In this document: in pieces, positions 1 through 8,522 of the stretch
Layout of the letters: each line of letters opens with the position of its first letter
Numbering within the stretch: position 1 is the stretch's first letter
Source of the DNA: Corynebacterium sp. HS2168-gen11
Lineage (GTDB): Bacteria > Actinomycetota > Actinomycetes > Mycobacteriales > Mycobacteriaceae
Assembly (NCBI RefSeq): GCF_024834075.1
Contig: NZ_JANUXR010000003.1
Coordinates: 62,001-126,000, forward strand
DNA: 64,000 nucleotides
Direction of reading: 5' to 3'
Made by a program: the position numbers and the translations under genes
Notes under the pieces: generated by a model
What the model was told of the DNA's origin: nothing
What the model saw: the letters and a program-made list of their open reading frames with translations, nothing else
Databases searched by the model: none

Positions 1-2189
1 TTGAGGGAGACTGCGCCGTTGGTGATAGCTGCATCTTCGACCAATTCGCCATCAAGATAGACCGCTACAGTGGCAGTATCTGGAATGGTTTGGTTGCTGG
101 ATGCTACCTTCACAGAAACTGGAACCGTGACAGTATCGGCTTCGGTAGATGCAACGGTACCGATCGGATCAACCGTTGCCGTCACAATTTCTGGCAATAC
201 TGTTGGGATCAAGCTCGTTGGATCAGGCACGACCGTGACACGTGGAGTGGTCATCTCTTGAGTCGTGGTTGCACGAGTCGTTGCGTCTTGGAATGACCAG
301 TTCGCCGTGGTCTCATGGAAACCTCTGGTCAAATCTTCGGCGGTGATGGTGTGCGTTGCCGTGCGGCAGACATCGATACGGTTACGGAATACACTCCAAC
401 GGCAGTTTGGCGTGCCAGGAGGGGCAAAGCCTTGCATGTCAGAGCCAGAAGGTGTTACGGAAATATTGTGGCCAGTTGGGTTCACAATGGTGATTTCGTA
501 TTCAACGCGATCGCCCACGCGCCACTCATTATTCTTCTTTGGATTCTTAATGCCAACGAAGGCGGTCGGTACGGTGACTGTCTCGTCCCAGTACGTGCCA
601 AGTGGGGCTACTGTGGACTGGGAGTTGTAGAGTTCAGCTTCGATCGCACCTAATGCACTCGAACGACCATCTGGTACAGCGATATAGACTGCATTCACAC
701 CATTGACACCGTCGATAGGCGCATTCAAGGTGATGTTTACAACTGTGGATTCGCCTGGTGCCAAGCTAATCTCACTTGGATCTGCAGTTGCGGTCCAGTC
801 TGCTGGCAAACCGAATTCAAGCGCTTGCTTGAAAATTGGGCGAGCGGTGGAGTTCGTCAAAGTAACTGGCAAGGTAACACTATCGCCTGCAGCTACGCGA
901 GTCTTTGCATTGTCCAACGTCAAGCAGGAAGCGCCGAACCATGCCATGTTGAACTTTGCGAAGCGAATATCATATCCGCCAGAACGGTTGATCTCGTAGA
1001 GCATACCGATATTGCCGTCTTTCAACGTGGTCATATTGGTATATTCCGTTGATCCAGCACGGAACTCCTTGGCAATTGGCCAAGTTTGACCATCGTCGCA
1101 GGACATGCGGATGGTGCCCTTGTTACGAGTAGCAGGGTTGCTGGAGTTCGAGAACAGCAAAACCTTTGCTAGAGCGGAACCTTCTGGTGCGTTTGGATAT
1201 GCACGAATAATAGAAGCGTTATTGCGAGGGTCTGGCAAGCGTGGATCAAGTACTGGATCTGTCCAGTTCACGCCGCCGTCATAAGAATAGGAAATCTTAC
1301 GTGCAGTTTCACTGCGGTTGGAAGAACGAGAGTTGTTCATCAGCACGCCGTTGGACAGCTCGACGATCTTGTTCTCGTCCATGCCTTGTCCCCAAGGATT
1401 TGATGCATACCAATCTTCGCCGTGGTTATCAGAAATCCATGCAACCGTCCTCCATTGATTATTGTTGGTGAGAATCATGGCTGGTTGGATCAGGCGTCCC
1501 TTATGTGGACCATAGTTCAGCTGAATGCCGTTACCAGAGGTTGCGAAGCGAGCACGCCAAGAAGGATCAGGAGTGATTTCGCGGGTGATAACGTTGTCGT
1601 ACTTCCAGGTCACGCCGCCATCTTTAGACTTTGCATAAACAGCCTGAATGACATCGCGGTTGTTATGTTCGGTACCTGCATGCGAACGCACCAGACCTTG
1701 GCGGAAGGACTTCACATGGAAGTTAAAAATGGTGCCAGTTTCGCGGTCGACGATATAGGAAGGGTCCGAGAAGCCGACAGGCTCGTTGCCGGTCACACCA
1801 GGTGCGATGTTGGTGAGAGCAGACCACGTCTCACCGCTGTCATTGGAGCGACGCTGCACAATGGAGTTTGGGTTTGGAGCGTCGTTACAGTTGTTTGGAC
1901 GTCCGTCATACGATGCCAACAGCGTGCCATCAGGTGCGGTATTGAGCGCTGGAATGCGGTAGCAGCTAAAACCATCGCCGGACTGGGCAATGAATTCATC
2001 TTCCCACAAAGGAGCAGCGCTCATATCTGGATTGGCATCGAAGCCGTATGTGCCGTTTGGGGCATGGCCTGGAACGCCGGCAAAAGTTTCAGCCGCAGAT
2101 GCCATTGGTACTGCATGGACGGCGCCGCACGCTACCGTCAATCCTGAAACGACAGCAAGTAACGCGCGCCTTGAAGAGGTAAAGCTCAT
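1..2189 (-). CDS. nanH: Secreted sialidase (neuraminidase, GH33), 5' part; continues past the left edge
   Basis: Hydrolyses terminal sialic acids from host glycans outside the cell. The minus-strand reading frame is open from the ATG at 2189 to the window edge (about 729 codons seen, no stop). It shows a signal peptide (residues 1 to about 33, basic start, hydrophobic core, ASA-A cleavage region), the sialidase YRIP motif near residue 77, and five Asp-box repeats (SNDSGETW, SKDGGVTW, SDNHGEDW, SYDGGVNW, SCDDGQTW) that mark beta-propeller blades. After the catalytic domain comes a beta-rich segment rich in LAPGEST-type sequence that resembles an NPCBM-associated NEW3 domain, then further repeat-like extracellular domains. 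A GAAAGGT ribosome binding site sits just before the ATG. The family assignment is strong. Whether the protein ends in a cell-wall anchor cannot be seen here. Confidence 0.93.
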   Translation of the reverse strand, partial: MSFTSSRRALLAVVSGLTVACGAVHAVPMASAAETFAGVPGHAPNGTYGFDANPDMSAAPLWEDEFIAQSGDGFSCYRIPALNTAPDGTLLASYDGRPNNCNDAPNPNSIVQRRSNDSGETWSALTNIAPGVTGNEPVGFSDPSYIVDRETGTIFNFHVKSFRQGLVRSHAGTEHNNRDVIQAVYAKSKDGGVTWKYDNVITREITPDPSWRARFATSGNGIQLNYGPHKGRLIQPAMILTNNNQWRTVAWISDNHGEDWYASNPWGQGMDENKIVELSNGVLMNNSRSSNRSETARKISYSYDGGVNWTDPVLDPRLPDPRNNASIIRAYPNAPEGSALAKVLLFSNSSNPATRNKGTIRMSCDDGQTWPIAKEFRAGSTEYTNMTTLKDGNIGMLYEINRSGGYDIRFAKFNMAWFGASCLTLDNAKTRVAAGDSVTLPVTLTNSTARPIFKQALEFGLPADWTATADPSEISLAPGESTVVNITLNAPIDGVNGVNAVYIAVPDGRSSALGAIEAELYNSQSTVAPLGTYWDETVTVPTAFVGIKNPKKNNEWRVGDRVEYEITIVNPTGHNISVTPSGSDMQGFAPPGTPNCRWSVFRNRIDVCRTATHTITAEDLTRGFHETTANWSFQDATTRATTTQEMTTPRVTVVPDPTSLIPTVLPEIVTATVDPIGTVASTEADTVTVPVSVKVASSNQTIPDTATVAVYLDGELVEDAAITNGAVSL

Positions 2190-2884
2190 CAGGGTACCTT
2201 TCGGTCGGTAATGCAAGGTGAAAGAAAGACATATAACGTGCCGCAAAGTGATGTAGTGAAAAGTCAGACGTCATATGTCCGATGTCTCACCTGTTATCTT
2301 ATAGTGACCTAGATAAAAAACTTCTAACCTAGTGGCTCGAGTCACAATTTTTTACCCTATTGCGGGGGTGTGAAATCAATGAGAGATGGTGAAAAATTGT
2401 GTGTATTATTTTTAGATTTTTATGATTACTGCAGGTCGGAGTGTTATTGTGAGATGGCTGTGGCGTTTGTGTGATTAGTCGGTGCGGATGCGGGAGGGAG
2501 AGGCTGAAAGGGCAGAAGATGTTGCGCTTTGTTCAACGATCGAGCTGCATGAACTACTTTGCGACGCATACCTGCAACATCGAGAACAATTCCGTGACCA
2601 GCATCAATGCGTGCCAATACGCACTAATGCTGTTATGGATAAGGCTTTGCTGGAGCTTCGGTGTGGACGCAGCTACGGTGATAACCCCGCATCGGCCGAG
2701 TACGCGCAGCGTCGTCAAGCTGCCAACAGCGCAGCAAGAACGAGCTGATTTTCTGCAGCCGATTCGGAAAACAAGGTATCCTTGAGGGGTATTAATCGCT
2801 GTTACTGTACGGTGCTCATCGTCGTGCAAGCGTGAATTAGCTGCGAATCTTTGTGGTGCGCATTTTGAAGTAAAGGACGTTCTC
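2190..2884. other. Intergenic region between nanH and cmrA (divergent promoters)
   Basis: No convincing gene in about 700 bases. The part next to nanH is AT-rich and should hold its promoter. On the minus strand it contains a TATAAG box (around 2297) and the sequence CTAGGTTAG (2324-2332), which resembles one half of a DtxR-type iron box without a good second half. The part from 2470 to 2760 is richer in GC. It holds one exact copy (2709-2720) and one near copy (2556-2567, minus sense) of the dispersed motif GCGTCGNNAAGC. An 88-codon plus-strand frame here (2482-2748) has no recognisable domain and is not called. Confidence 0.5.
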
Positions 2885-3697
2885 ATGGCATTACCTGCAC
2901 CGAAGCTCCACGCCCGCGCTGTGATTACAGGGGCAAGCCAAGGCATTGGCAAAGCAATGGCGAAAGATTTAGCCAAGCTGGGGCATAACCTCATTTTGGT
3001 TGCTCGTCGGCAGCAGCTTTTGGCAGAACTTGCTGCTGAATTAGAAGCGCAGTACTCGATTATTGCCGAGGTATATGCCTGCGATCTTGCCGACTCCACC
3101 CAGCGTGCAGCCTTGATTGAGCACCTGCAGCAGCGTGAAATTAACATCATTATTAACTCCGCTGGCGTGGCCAGTTTCGGGCCGTTTATCAAGCAAAATT
3201 GGGAGTATGAAACCACTCAATTCAATCTCAACGCGGCAGCGGTGTTTGAGCTCACGCACGCGGTGCTACCAGGCATGATTGAGCGCGGAGTCGGTGCAAT
3301 TTGTAATGTGGGTTCTGCTGCTGGCAACGTCCCGATTCCGAATAACGCCACCTATGTGTTTACCAAGGCGGGTGTGAATGCCTTTACCGAAGCCTTGCAC
3401 TATGAGCTGAAAAATACCGGCGTGAGCTGCACATTATTAGCACCAGGGCCAGTACGCGAAGCAGTGGTTCCGGAAGAAGAACAATCGATTGTGGATAAAG
3501 TTGTGCCCGATTTCCTCTGGACCACCTATGAATCATGTTCGGCAGAAACACTGGCAGCCATGGCTCGCAACAAACGCCGCGTAGTGCCAGGACCGCTCTC
3601 AAAAGCCATGAACGGCATTTCGCTGGTAGTGCCAGGCGCGCTGTTGAGCCCGTTGATGGGCAAGTTTTACGAAAACCTCGGCGGCGATACCGCTTAA
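2885..3697 (+). CDS. cmrA: Short-chain dehydrogenase, probable mycolate reductase CmrA
   Basis: 270-residue SDR protein. It has the Rossmann glycine motif TGASQGIG (residues 17-24), the NSAG motif, and the catalytic Ser/Tyr/Lys set seen as GSAAGN followed by a YVFTKAG segment, with APGPVR after it. The N-terminus, the PIPNNATY stretch and the C-terminal NKRRVVPGPLSKAM and FYENLGGD stretches resemble mycobacterial Rv2509 and corynebacterial CmrA, which reduce the 3-oxo intermediate to the mature mycolic motif. Unusually, the YxxxK active-site tyrosine lies in a TYVFTKAG context, so the YxxxK spacing is kept. The ATG at 2885 follows an AAAGGACG ribosome binding site. The gene stands alone, closed by a hairpin terminator. 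The SDR call is certain; the exact substrate rests on remembered similarity. Confidence 0.85.
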   Translation: MALPAPKLHARAVITGASQGIGKAMAKDLAKLGHNLILVARRQQLLAELAAELEAQYSIIAEVYACDLADSTQRAALIEHLQQREINIIINSAGVASFGPFIKQNWEYETTQFNLNAAAVFELTHAVLPGMIERGVGAICNVGSAAGNVPIPNNATYVFTKAGVNAFTEALHYELKNTGVSCTLLAPGPVREAVVPEEEQSIVDKVVPDFLWTTYESCSAETLAAMARNKRRVVPGPLSKAMNGISLVVPGALLSPLMGKFYENLGGDTA

Positions 3698-3768
3698 GCC
3701 ACAGCCCAAAGCTTGACGACGCATTTCAGTGGCGCACCTTCTCGGTGTAACAGGGGAGTGCGAAAACC

Positions 3769-3811
3769 AAAACCTCCACCTACTTCAATGATGCATGTAG
3801 GCGGAGGTTTT
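3769..3811. terminator. Bidirectional hairpin terminator after cmrA
   Basis: AAAACCTCC and GGAGGTTTT arms, extended inward by ACCTAC/GTAGG pairing with one mismatch, enclose a loop of about 13 bases. The A-run on one side and T-run on the other let it serve both cmrA (plus) and the tRNA-Arg transcript (minus). Confidence 0.8.
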
Positions 3812-3818
3812 CAACAAG

Positions 3819-3892
3819 TGCCCCCAGCAGGATTCGAACCCGCGACCAATCGGGTAGAAGCCGACTGCTCTAATCCACTGAGCTATGGAGGC
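3819..3892 (-). tRNA. tRNA-Arg (anticodon TCT)
   Basis: The reverse complement folds as a cloverleaf. The acceptor arm is GCCTCCA/TGGGGGC with one G-U pair, the T arm carries GGTTCGAATC, and the anticodon loop CTTCTAC gives TCT, reading AGA codons. The discriminator base is A. The 3' CCA is not encoded. Confidence 0.93.
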
Positions 3893-4039
3893 ATTACCTT
3901 AGAAAAGATTAGTGTAATATGCGGAACAAAGAAAATGCACAGGTCAATACGACCATCGAGAAAAACATATACCTGTGCGCCCACTCCTAAACGCTTGTAA
4001 ATGCGGCGAAACTGCGCCGCTCCAGTTACGCTAGTAGCC

Positions 4040-6070
4040 ATGTCTGAAGCAACGACTCGTCTAGTGGCACGCCCCACATGGCCACTCTATTTGGCCTTTT
4101 TCTGTGTTGCAGGTGTAATTGGTGCAACAATCTCTTGGGGATTCCTCGCAGAATCGCTCGCAGCACTAGGCATCCCCGATCCCGGCATACCGACCACCGC
4201 CGGCTTCCCCTTCTTACGAGCCGTCTCATGGGTACTTGCTGCACTGGCCGTCGGCTCATTTTTAACCTCAGCCTTTTTCATCACACCAGCGCGCAGCGAA
4301 CTTAACGTCGCACACTTAACAGTCGACGGACTCGTCGCTGCCCGAACCGGCGCCGGCGCTGCCCTGGCATATGCCCTCTTATCAGTGATGATGATCCCAC
4401 TCGTGCTTTCCGACGTCTCCGGCCAACCACTTTCAGTTGCCCTGCAACCAACCAACTGGGGTGTTGCCATTAGCCAAGTCGCAGAGTCTCAAGCATGGCT
4501 GGCCGGAGCAGCCATTGCCGGAGTCGTGGGCATCGCAGGTGCCTTGAGTAAAATGTGGCGTAGCCAACCGCTGTTACTGCTCGGCGCAATTGCTATTGTT
4601 GCCCCGCTTGGCTTAGAGGGGCATTCCGCTGCTGGTGGCGATCACGATTACGGCACGAACTCGCTGCTCTGGCACCTATTATTCATGATGCTGTGGGTCG
4701 GCGGACTCATGGGACTTATCGCGCATGGTCGCAGGCTAGGGCCAAATCTCGCACTGGCGGTTCGTCGCTATTCGACGCTCGCCTTTATCGCCATGCTCAT
4801 GCTGGTAGCCTCTGGCTTGATCAACACCGCTATTCGTGTGCGCGTACAAGACCTATTCATTACCGGATATGGCCGAGTGATTCTGGCCAAAACAGTGTTA
4901 ACCCTGATCTTGGCACTGTTCGGTTTGATGCATCGTCGCAGTACCATGCCAAAATTGGAACAAGGTGATACCCGAACGTTCTTGCGTGTGGCTATTGCTG
5001 AAGTCGTCGTCATGGCTGCAACGATTGGTGTGGCAATTTCTTTAGGACGCACCCCACCGCCACCACCAAGGGTTTTTGATCTGACCCCAATGGCTCTAGA
5101 AATGGGCTATGACCTCACCATTGAGCCAACCGTGTGGAGCGTATGGACAGTCTGGCGCTTTGACATCATGTTCACATTCTTAGCAATCGTCCTGACAGCT
5201 GCCTACATCTATGGCCTGGTATTACTTCGCCGTAAAGGCCAAAAGTGGCCAATTATTCGCACTTTCTGGTGGCTCACCGGCACGATTAGTCTCGGGCTTT
5301 CCATGAGCTCAGGTATTGGCCTGTACATGCCGGCAATGTTCTCTATGCACATGGTGGCGCACATGGCCCTATCCATGGTGATCCCTGTGTTCTTGGTTCT
5401 CGGTGCTCCGTTCCAGCTGATGTTGGATGCAACCGAACCGTCGCAAAGCTCGCAGCCGGGGCTGCACGAATGGGTGCAGGCGTTTTTAGACTCCCGGATT
5501 CTCGCGTTTTTGCTCAGCCCTGCATTTAACACCATTCAGTTCATTACGATTTTCTACCTGCTCTACGTCACTCCGTGGTACGACCTCATGGTTTCGGAGC
5601 ACGCCGGACACCTGATTATGAACTGGGTATTTTTGCTCTCTGGCTACATCTACTACTGGGAAATGATTGGTTCGGATCCGAAGCCGCAGTATAACTCGGT
5701 AATTTCGCGCCTGGCTTGGCTGGTATTTTCGATGCCGTTCCACCTCTATTTTGGCGTGTATCTCATGCAACTTTCCGAGATCTTGGCCGAAGATTTCTAC
5801 CGCACCCTCAACCTGCCGTGGGGCGTGGATTTGATGCACGATCAAAATGTTGGCGGCGGAATCGCCTGGGGTTCAGGATCGTTCCCGCTGGTTATCGTAT
5901 TTGGCACGCTGTTTTTGCAGTGGCTGCGTGACGATCGCATTGAACAGCAAGCCTTCGACGAACACGAAGATGAAAGCGGCGATGACGATCTGCAGGCCTA
6001 CAACGAAATGCTTGCAGCTATGCGACGCGGGGAAGGATCCGTGGCACAGCAATACCATCAAGGTGGTTAA
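4040..6070 (+). CDS. CopD / CtaG-like (caa3-type assembly) membrane fusion protein
   Basis: 676-residue polytopic membrane protein with at least a dozen hydrophobic segments. The N-terminal half resembles the CopD copper-resistance/import domain, with periplasmic His/Met-rich points such as GHSAAGGDHDYG near residue 205. The C-terminal half resembles the CtaG / caa3_CtaG cytochrome oxidase assembly family, with repeated Met/His motifs (MHMVAHMALSM, SEHAGHLIMN). The fusion is common in actinobacteria and is thought to handle copper for respiratory oxidase assembly. The start at 4040 (MSEATTRL) is preferred over an in-frame ATG at 4001 because it begins directly before the first membrane segment. 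Neither has a strong ribosome binding site. The charged, acidic C-terminus (EDESGDDDLQ) is cytoplasmic. Confidence 0.85.
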   Translation: MSEATTRLVARPTWPLYLAFFCVAGVIGATISWGFLAESLAALGIPDPGIPTTAGFPFLRAVSWVLAALAVGSFLTSAFFITPARSELNVAHLTVDGLVAARTGAGAALAYALLSVMMIPLVLSDVSGQPLSVALQPTNWGVAISQVAESQAWLAGAAIAGVVGIAGALSKMWRSQPLLLLGAIAIVAPLGLEGHSAAGGDHDYGTNSLLWHLLFMMLWVGGLMGLIAHGRRLGPNLALAVRRYSTLAFIAMLMLVASGLINTAIRVRVQDLFITGYGRVILAKTVLTLILALFGLMHRRSTMPKLEQGDTRTFLRVAIAEVVVMAATIGVAISLGRTPPPPPRVFDLTPMALEMGYDLTIEPTVWSVWTVWRFDIMFTFLAIVLTAAYIYGLVLLRRKGQKWPIIRTFWWLTGTISLGLSMSSGIGLYMPAMFSMHMVAHMALSMVIPVFLVLGAPFQLMLDATEPSQSSQPGLHEWVQAFLDSRILAFLLSPAFNTIQFITIFYLLYVTPWYDLMVSEHAGHLIMNWVFLLSGYIYYWEMIGSDPKPQYNSVISRLAWLVFSMPFHLYFGVYLMQLSEILAEDFYRTLNLPWGVDLMHDQNVGGGIAWGSGSFPLVIVFGTLFLQWLRDDRIEQQAFDEHEDESGDDDLQAYNEMLAAMRRGEGSVAQQYHQGG

Positions 6071-6133
6071 GTTCGTTGTCGCAAGTACATTGCCTGCGAA
6101 TGTGAAAGAAACCCGCAGGTAGAAGCTTATTCA

Positions 6134-6176
6134 TCAGCCAGTTATCCCACGAATTGGGGCAACTGGCTGATTTTTT
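6134..6176 (+). terminator. Rho-independent terminator after copD-ctaG
   Basis: TCAGCCAGTT and AACTGGCTGA form a perfect 10-bp stem, followed at once by six T residues. Confidence 0.9.
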
Positions 6177-6331
6177 CTTCAGTTGCCCTCGACAGAATTG
6201 TCAATTTCGTTCACCATAGAACACACGATTTGGATCTAGTTCAAGATGAAAATTGAGCTAGAAGGGGACCTAGATCGGTATTGGTAACAACCAATATGTT
6301 CTTTTGACATACAAGACATAAGGGGGATCTT

Positions 6332-6889
6332 GTGTACACTTCAACGACAATTGTTGGCAACCTGACGCACGAACCGACGCAGATTGTATTTCCTTCAGGT
6401 GCGACGCTGACGAAGTTCAGGCTGGCTTCTTCGAGGTATCGCAAAGCTGATCAGGCAAGTGAACGCAAAGGCGAGAAGCAGCGATCCGATGCGTATAACG
6501 ACGACAATGCCGACACCAAGCTGGAGGCAGATACCAGCGGATTTGTGAGCTTTAACCAGCTGTATATTGATGTGGAATGCTGGGGGAATCTCGCGGATAA
6601 CGTGCTGGTTTCATTGCAGGAATCTGGTAAAGGCTGCCAGGTTATTGCAGTGGGTTCGCTGATTCATCAGGAATGGGAAAAGGATGGGCGCAGGGAATCG
6701 AAGATCGTCTTGCGAGCAAACCATGTGGGTGTAGATATGAAGAAATACGCGGTGAATTTCAAGCGGAGGGAAGTGCTGGAATCGAAGCCGAGTGGTGCGA
6801 ATTTTGCGGATCTGGTTGGGGTAGGAGCTGGTATGCGAGTGAATGCGAAGGTGCATGCAGTTGAGGAGGAGGTGAGTGCGCCGTTCTAG
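6332..6889 (+). CDS. Single-stranded DNA-binding protein paralogue (Rv2478c-like)
   Basis: 185-residue OB-fold protein. It opens with the SSB signature TIVGNLTHEPT, followed by the FRLASSRY strand, a variable loop, and the YIDVECWGNLADNVLVSL segment. Binds single-stranded DNA in repair or recombination. It lacks the acidic DDxxF-type tail of the replicative SSB and carries an insertion (residues about 32-60), so it is the accessory SSB that in mycobacteria lies next to ettA. Translation starts at GTG 6332 behind AGGGGG. A G-rich low-complexity stretch (6895-6970) follows the stop, then the edge of the CRISPR array. Confidence 0.85.
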   Translation: MYTSTTIVGNLTHEPTQIVFPSGATLTKFRLASSRYRKADQASERKGEKQRSDAYNDDNADTKLEADTSGFVSFNQLYIDVECWGNLADNVLVSLQESGKGCQVIAVGSLIHQEWEKDGRRESKIVLRANHVGVDMKKYAVNFKRREVLESKPSGANFADLVGVGAGMRVNAKVHAVEEEVSAPF

Positions 6890-6969
6890 TGCGGGAGGTT
6901 GCAGGGAGGGTGGTGGGTTTGTGGAGGGCTGAGCGTGTGGTGGTTTGTGCTTGGGGGTAGGGCGATGGT

Positions 6970-7063
6970 TGGGAGGAATAACTCTCAAATTCCTTGATAT
7001 GCTTCTTCCCATGCTGCACTTAGAGTGCATATAGCTGGGGTTTAACTCTCAAATTCCTTGATA
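6970..7063 (+). CRISPR. Distal end of the CRISPR array: degenerate repeat, one spacer, repeat cut by IS30
   Basis: 6970-7005 is a repeat whose first nine or so bases are eroded, while the 3' 25 bases are kept apart from one change (TATGCTTC for TATACTTC). 7006-7033 is a 28-base spacer. 7034-7063 is the first 30 bases of a perfect repeat, broken by the IS30 element. A decayed terminal repeat normally marks the oldest end, so new spacers should enter at the other end, next to cas2. Confidence 0.93.
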
Positions 7064-8519
7064 GGCGGTTTCAAGGGGGCGTGGAAACACGGTTAGTTGT
7101 CAGTGACGTCTAATAATTGACTTAAACGTTCAGCTGGTGTGTCCCAGTCTAATGTTTTTCGTGGCCGGTTGTTTAACTCTACGGCTACGAGCTCTAAATC
7201 ATATTCGGTATACACACTAAGATCAGTACCTTTGGGGAAATACTGCCGTAACAACCCGTTCGTATTTTCATTGCTTCCTCGCTGCCATGGTGATCCAGGA
7301 TCACAGAAATAGACTTGACAATCAGTCGCAATACTAAAAGCTTTATGACATGCCATTTCACTTCCTTGATCCCAGGTAAGTGAAGCTTTTAAATGTGCTG
7401 GTAGCTTTCTAAACGCTGCTTGAAGTCCTTGATTCACAGCAGCTGCATCATGAGCCTCAGGCAGATGTACAAGCATGACGTAACGAGTGGTACGTTCCAC
7501 GAGTGTGCCTATCGCAGATTGGTTATTTTTCCCTAAGATGAGATCACCTTCCCAATGCCCAGGAATGGCACGATCTTCTACCTCTTTTGGTCGTTTTGAA
7601 ATCATGACCATGGGATCTGCAAAACGATTGCGAGAAACTCTTTGGTCATGTGGCCTGCGATATGCTCTTTTTTGGCGCAGTGCAGAAGCGATTTCTTTTT
7701 TCAACTCGCCTTTAGCTTGGAAAAATAACGTCTGATAAATAGTTTCATGACTCACCCTCATAGTTTCATCTGTTGGGAAGTCTTTGCGCAAGCGATTAGA
7801 AATTTGTTCAGGAGAATATTTCTGTTTCAAACCTTTCCATACTTCATCATGAAGTTTTTGATAGATCTCGAGTTTTCTTCGCTTAGGTCTTAAACGTCGA
7901 ATAACAGACTTTCGATGTGCTTCATGAGGAAGGTATATACCGAACTCGTCTTTGTTGCGTTTGAGTTCTTTGCTGATAGTCCCAGGTGAGCGCCCGATTA
8001 TTTTAGCGATTGCGCGAATACCATAATTTTTATCTCGTAAATCAGCGGCGGTGCGGATATTGATACCAACTGCTGCGGCTGCGTCTTTTCGGTTGAAAGC
8101 ATGAACGCGTAGTTGTAAGTATTCGCATCGTCGACGTGTGGCCATTGCGCGTCTGGGCAGTTCAGGGACTTTCCATAAACCTAGTTCAATGCCAATACGG
8201 TACACCGGAGTTGGTCCTACACCTGTTGCACGGGCGATATCCGTGGGTGTGAGATTTTCATGCCATAACCTGGTTATCTCTTTGGTTTGTTGTGGACTAA
8301 TCCTGGTTTTGGTGTGTAACGCTAAACCACGTTCATGGGCAATGCGGTATGCCGTTGATAAGGATATGTTCAATTGTGCTGCTGTAGATCGTACGGATTG
8401 TCCTTGTTGGATCAGGGCGCATAGTTGAGTAATTTTTTCGTCGTTTGGTTTCCAACGCGAATCCATATAAACACCTTTATTTGAGTAAGGTGTTTCCACG
8501 ATCACTTGAACTTAAGGAT
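7064..8519 (-). mobile_element. IS30-family insertion sequence inside a CRISPR repeat
   Basis: About 1456 bp with imperfect terminal inverted repeats at 7070-7090 and 8490-8510 (TTCAAG-N4-CGTGGAAACAC on each side). The interrupted repeat stops at 7063 and resumes at 8520. The trinucleotide ATA is present on both sides (7061-7063 and 8520-8522) and fits a 3-bp target duplication. The outermost six to nine bases do not match between the ends, so the exact tips are uncertain by a few bases. Confidence 0.85.
7093..8466 (-). CDS. IS30-family transposase
   Basis: 457-residue DDE transposase. The N-terminal part holds helix-turn-helix segments (SVRSTAAQLNISLSTAYRIA and a second HTH near residues 140-190 ending in GRSPGTISKELKRN, typical of IS30). 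The C-terminal rve-type catalytic core shows GHWEGDLILG (first Asp), LTWDQGSEM (second Asp) and SNENTNGLLRQYFPKGTDLS (Glu), so the triad is intact. The ATG at 8466 is chosen because AAAGGTG lies seven bases upstream; the longer frame to 8505 runs into the terminal inverted repeat. No frameshift or stop is seen, so the element may still be active. Confidence 0.93.
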   Translation of the reverse strand: MDSRWKPNDEKITQLCALIQQGQSVRSTAAQLNISLSTAYRIAHERGLALHTKTRISPQQTKEITRLWHENLTPTDIARATGVGPTPVYRIGIELGLWKVPELPRRAMATRRRCEYLQLRVHAFNRKDAAAAVGINIRTAADLRDKNYGIRAIAKIIGRSPGTISKELKRNKDEFGIYLPHEAHRKSVIRRLRPKRRKLEIYQKLHDEVWKGLKQKYSPEQISNRLRKDFPTDETMRVSHETIYQTLFFQAKGELKKEIASALRQKRAYRRPHDQRVSRNRFADPMVMISKRPKEVEDRAIPGHWEGDLILGKNNQSAIGTLVERTTRYVMLVHLPEAHDAAAVNQGLQAAFRKLPAHLKASLTWDQGSEMACHKAFSIATDCQVYFCDPGSPWQRGSNENTNGLLRQYFPKGTDLSVYTEYDLELVAVELNNRPRKTLDWDTPAERLSQLLDVTDN

Positions 8520-8522
8520 ATA

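Noticed and set aside
2482-2748. 88-codon plus-strand frame between nanH and cmrA
   Set aside because: No ribosome binding site or recognisable domain; it contains the non-coding dispersed motif.
2554-3216. 220-codon minus-strand frame over the start of cmrA
   Set aside because: Antisense shadow of the SDR gene with no family features.
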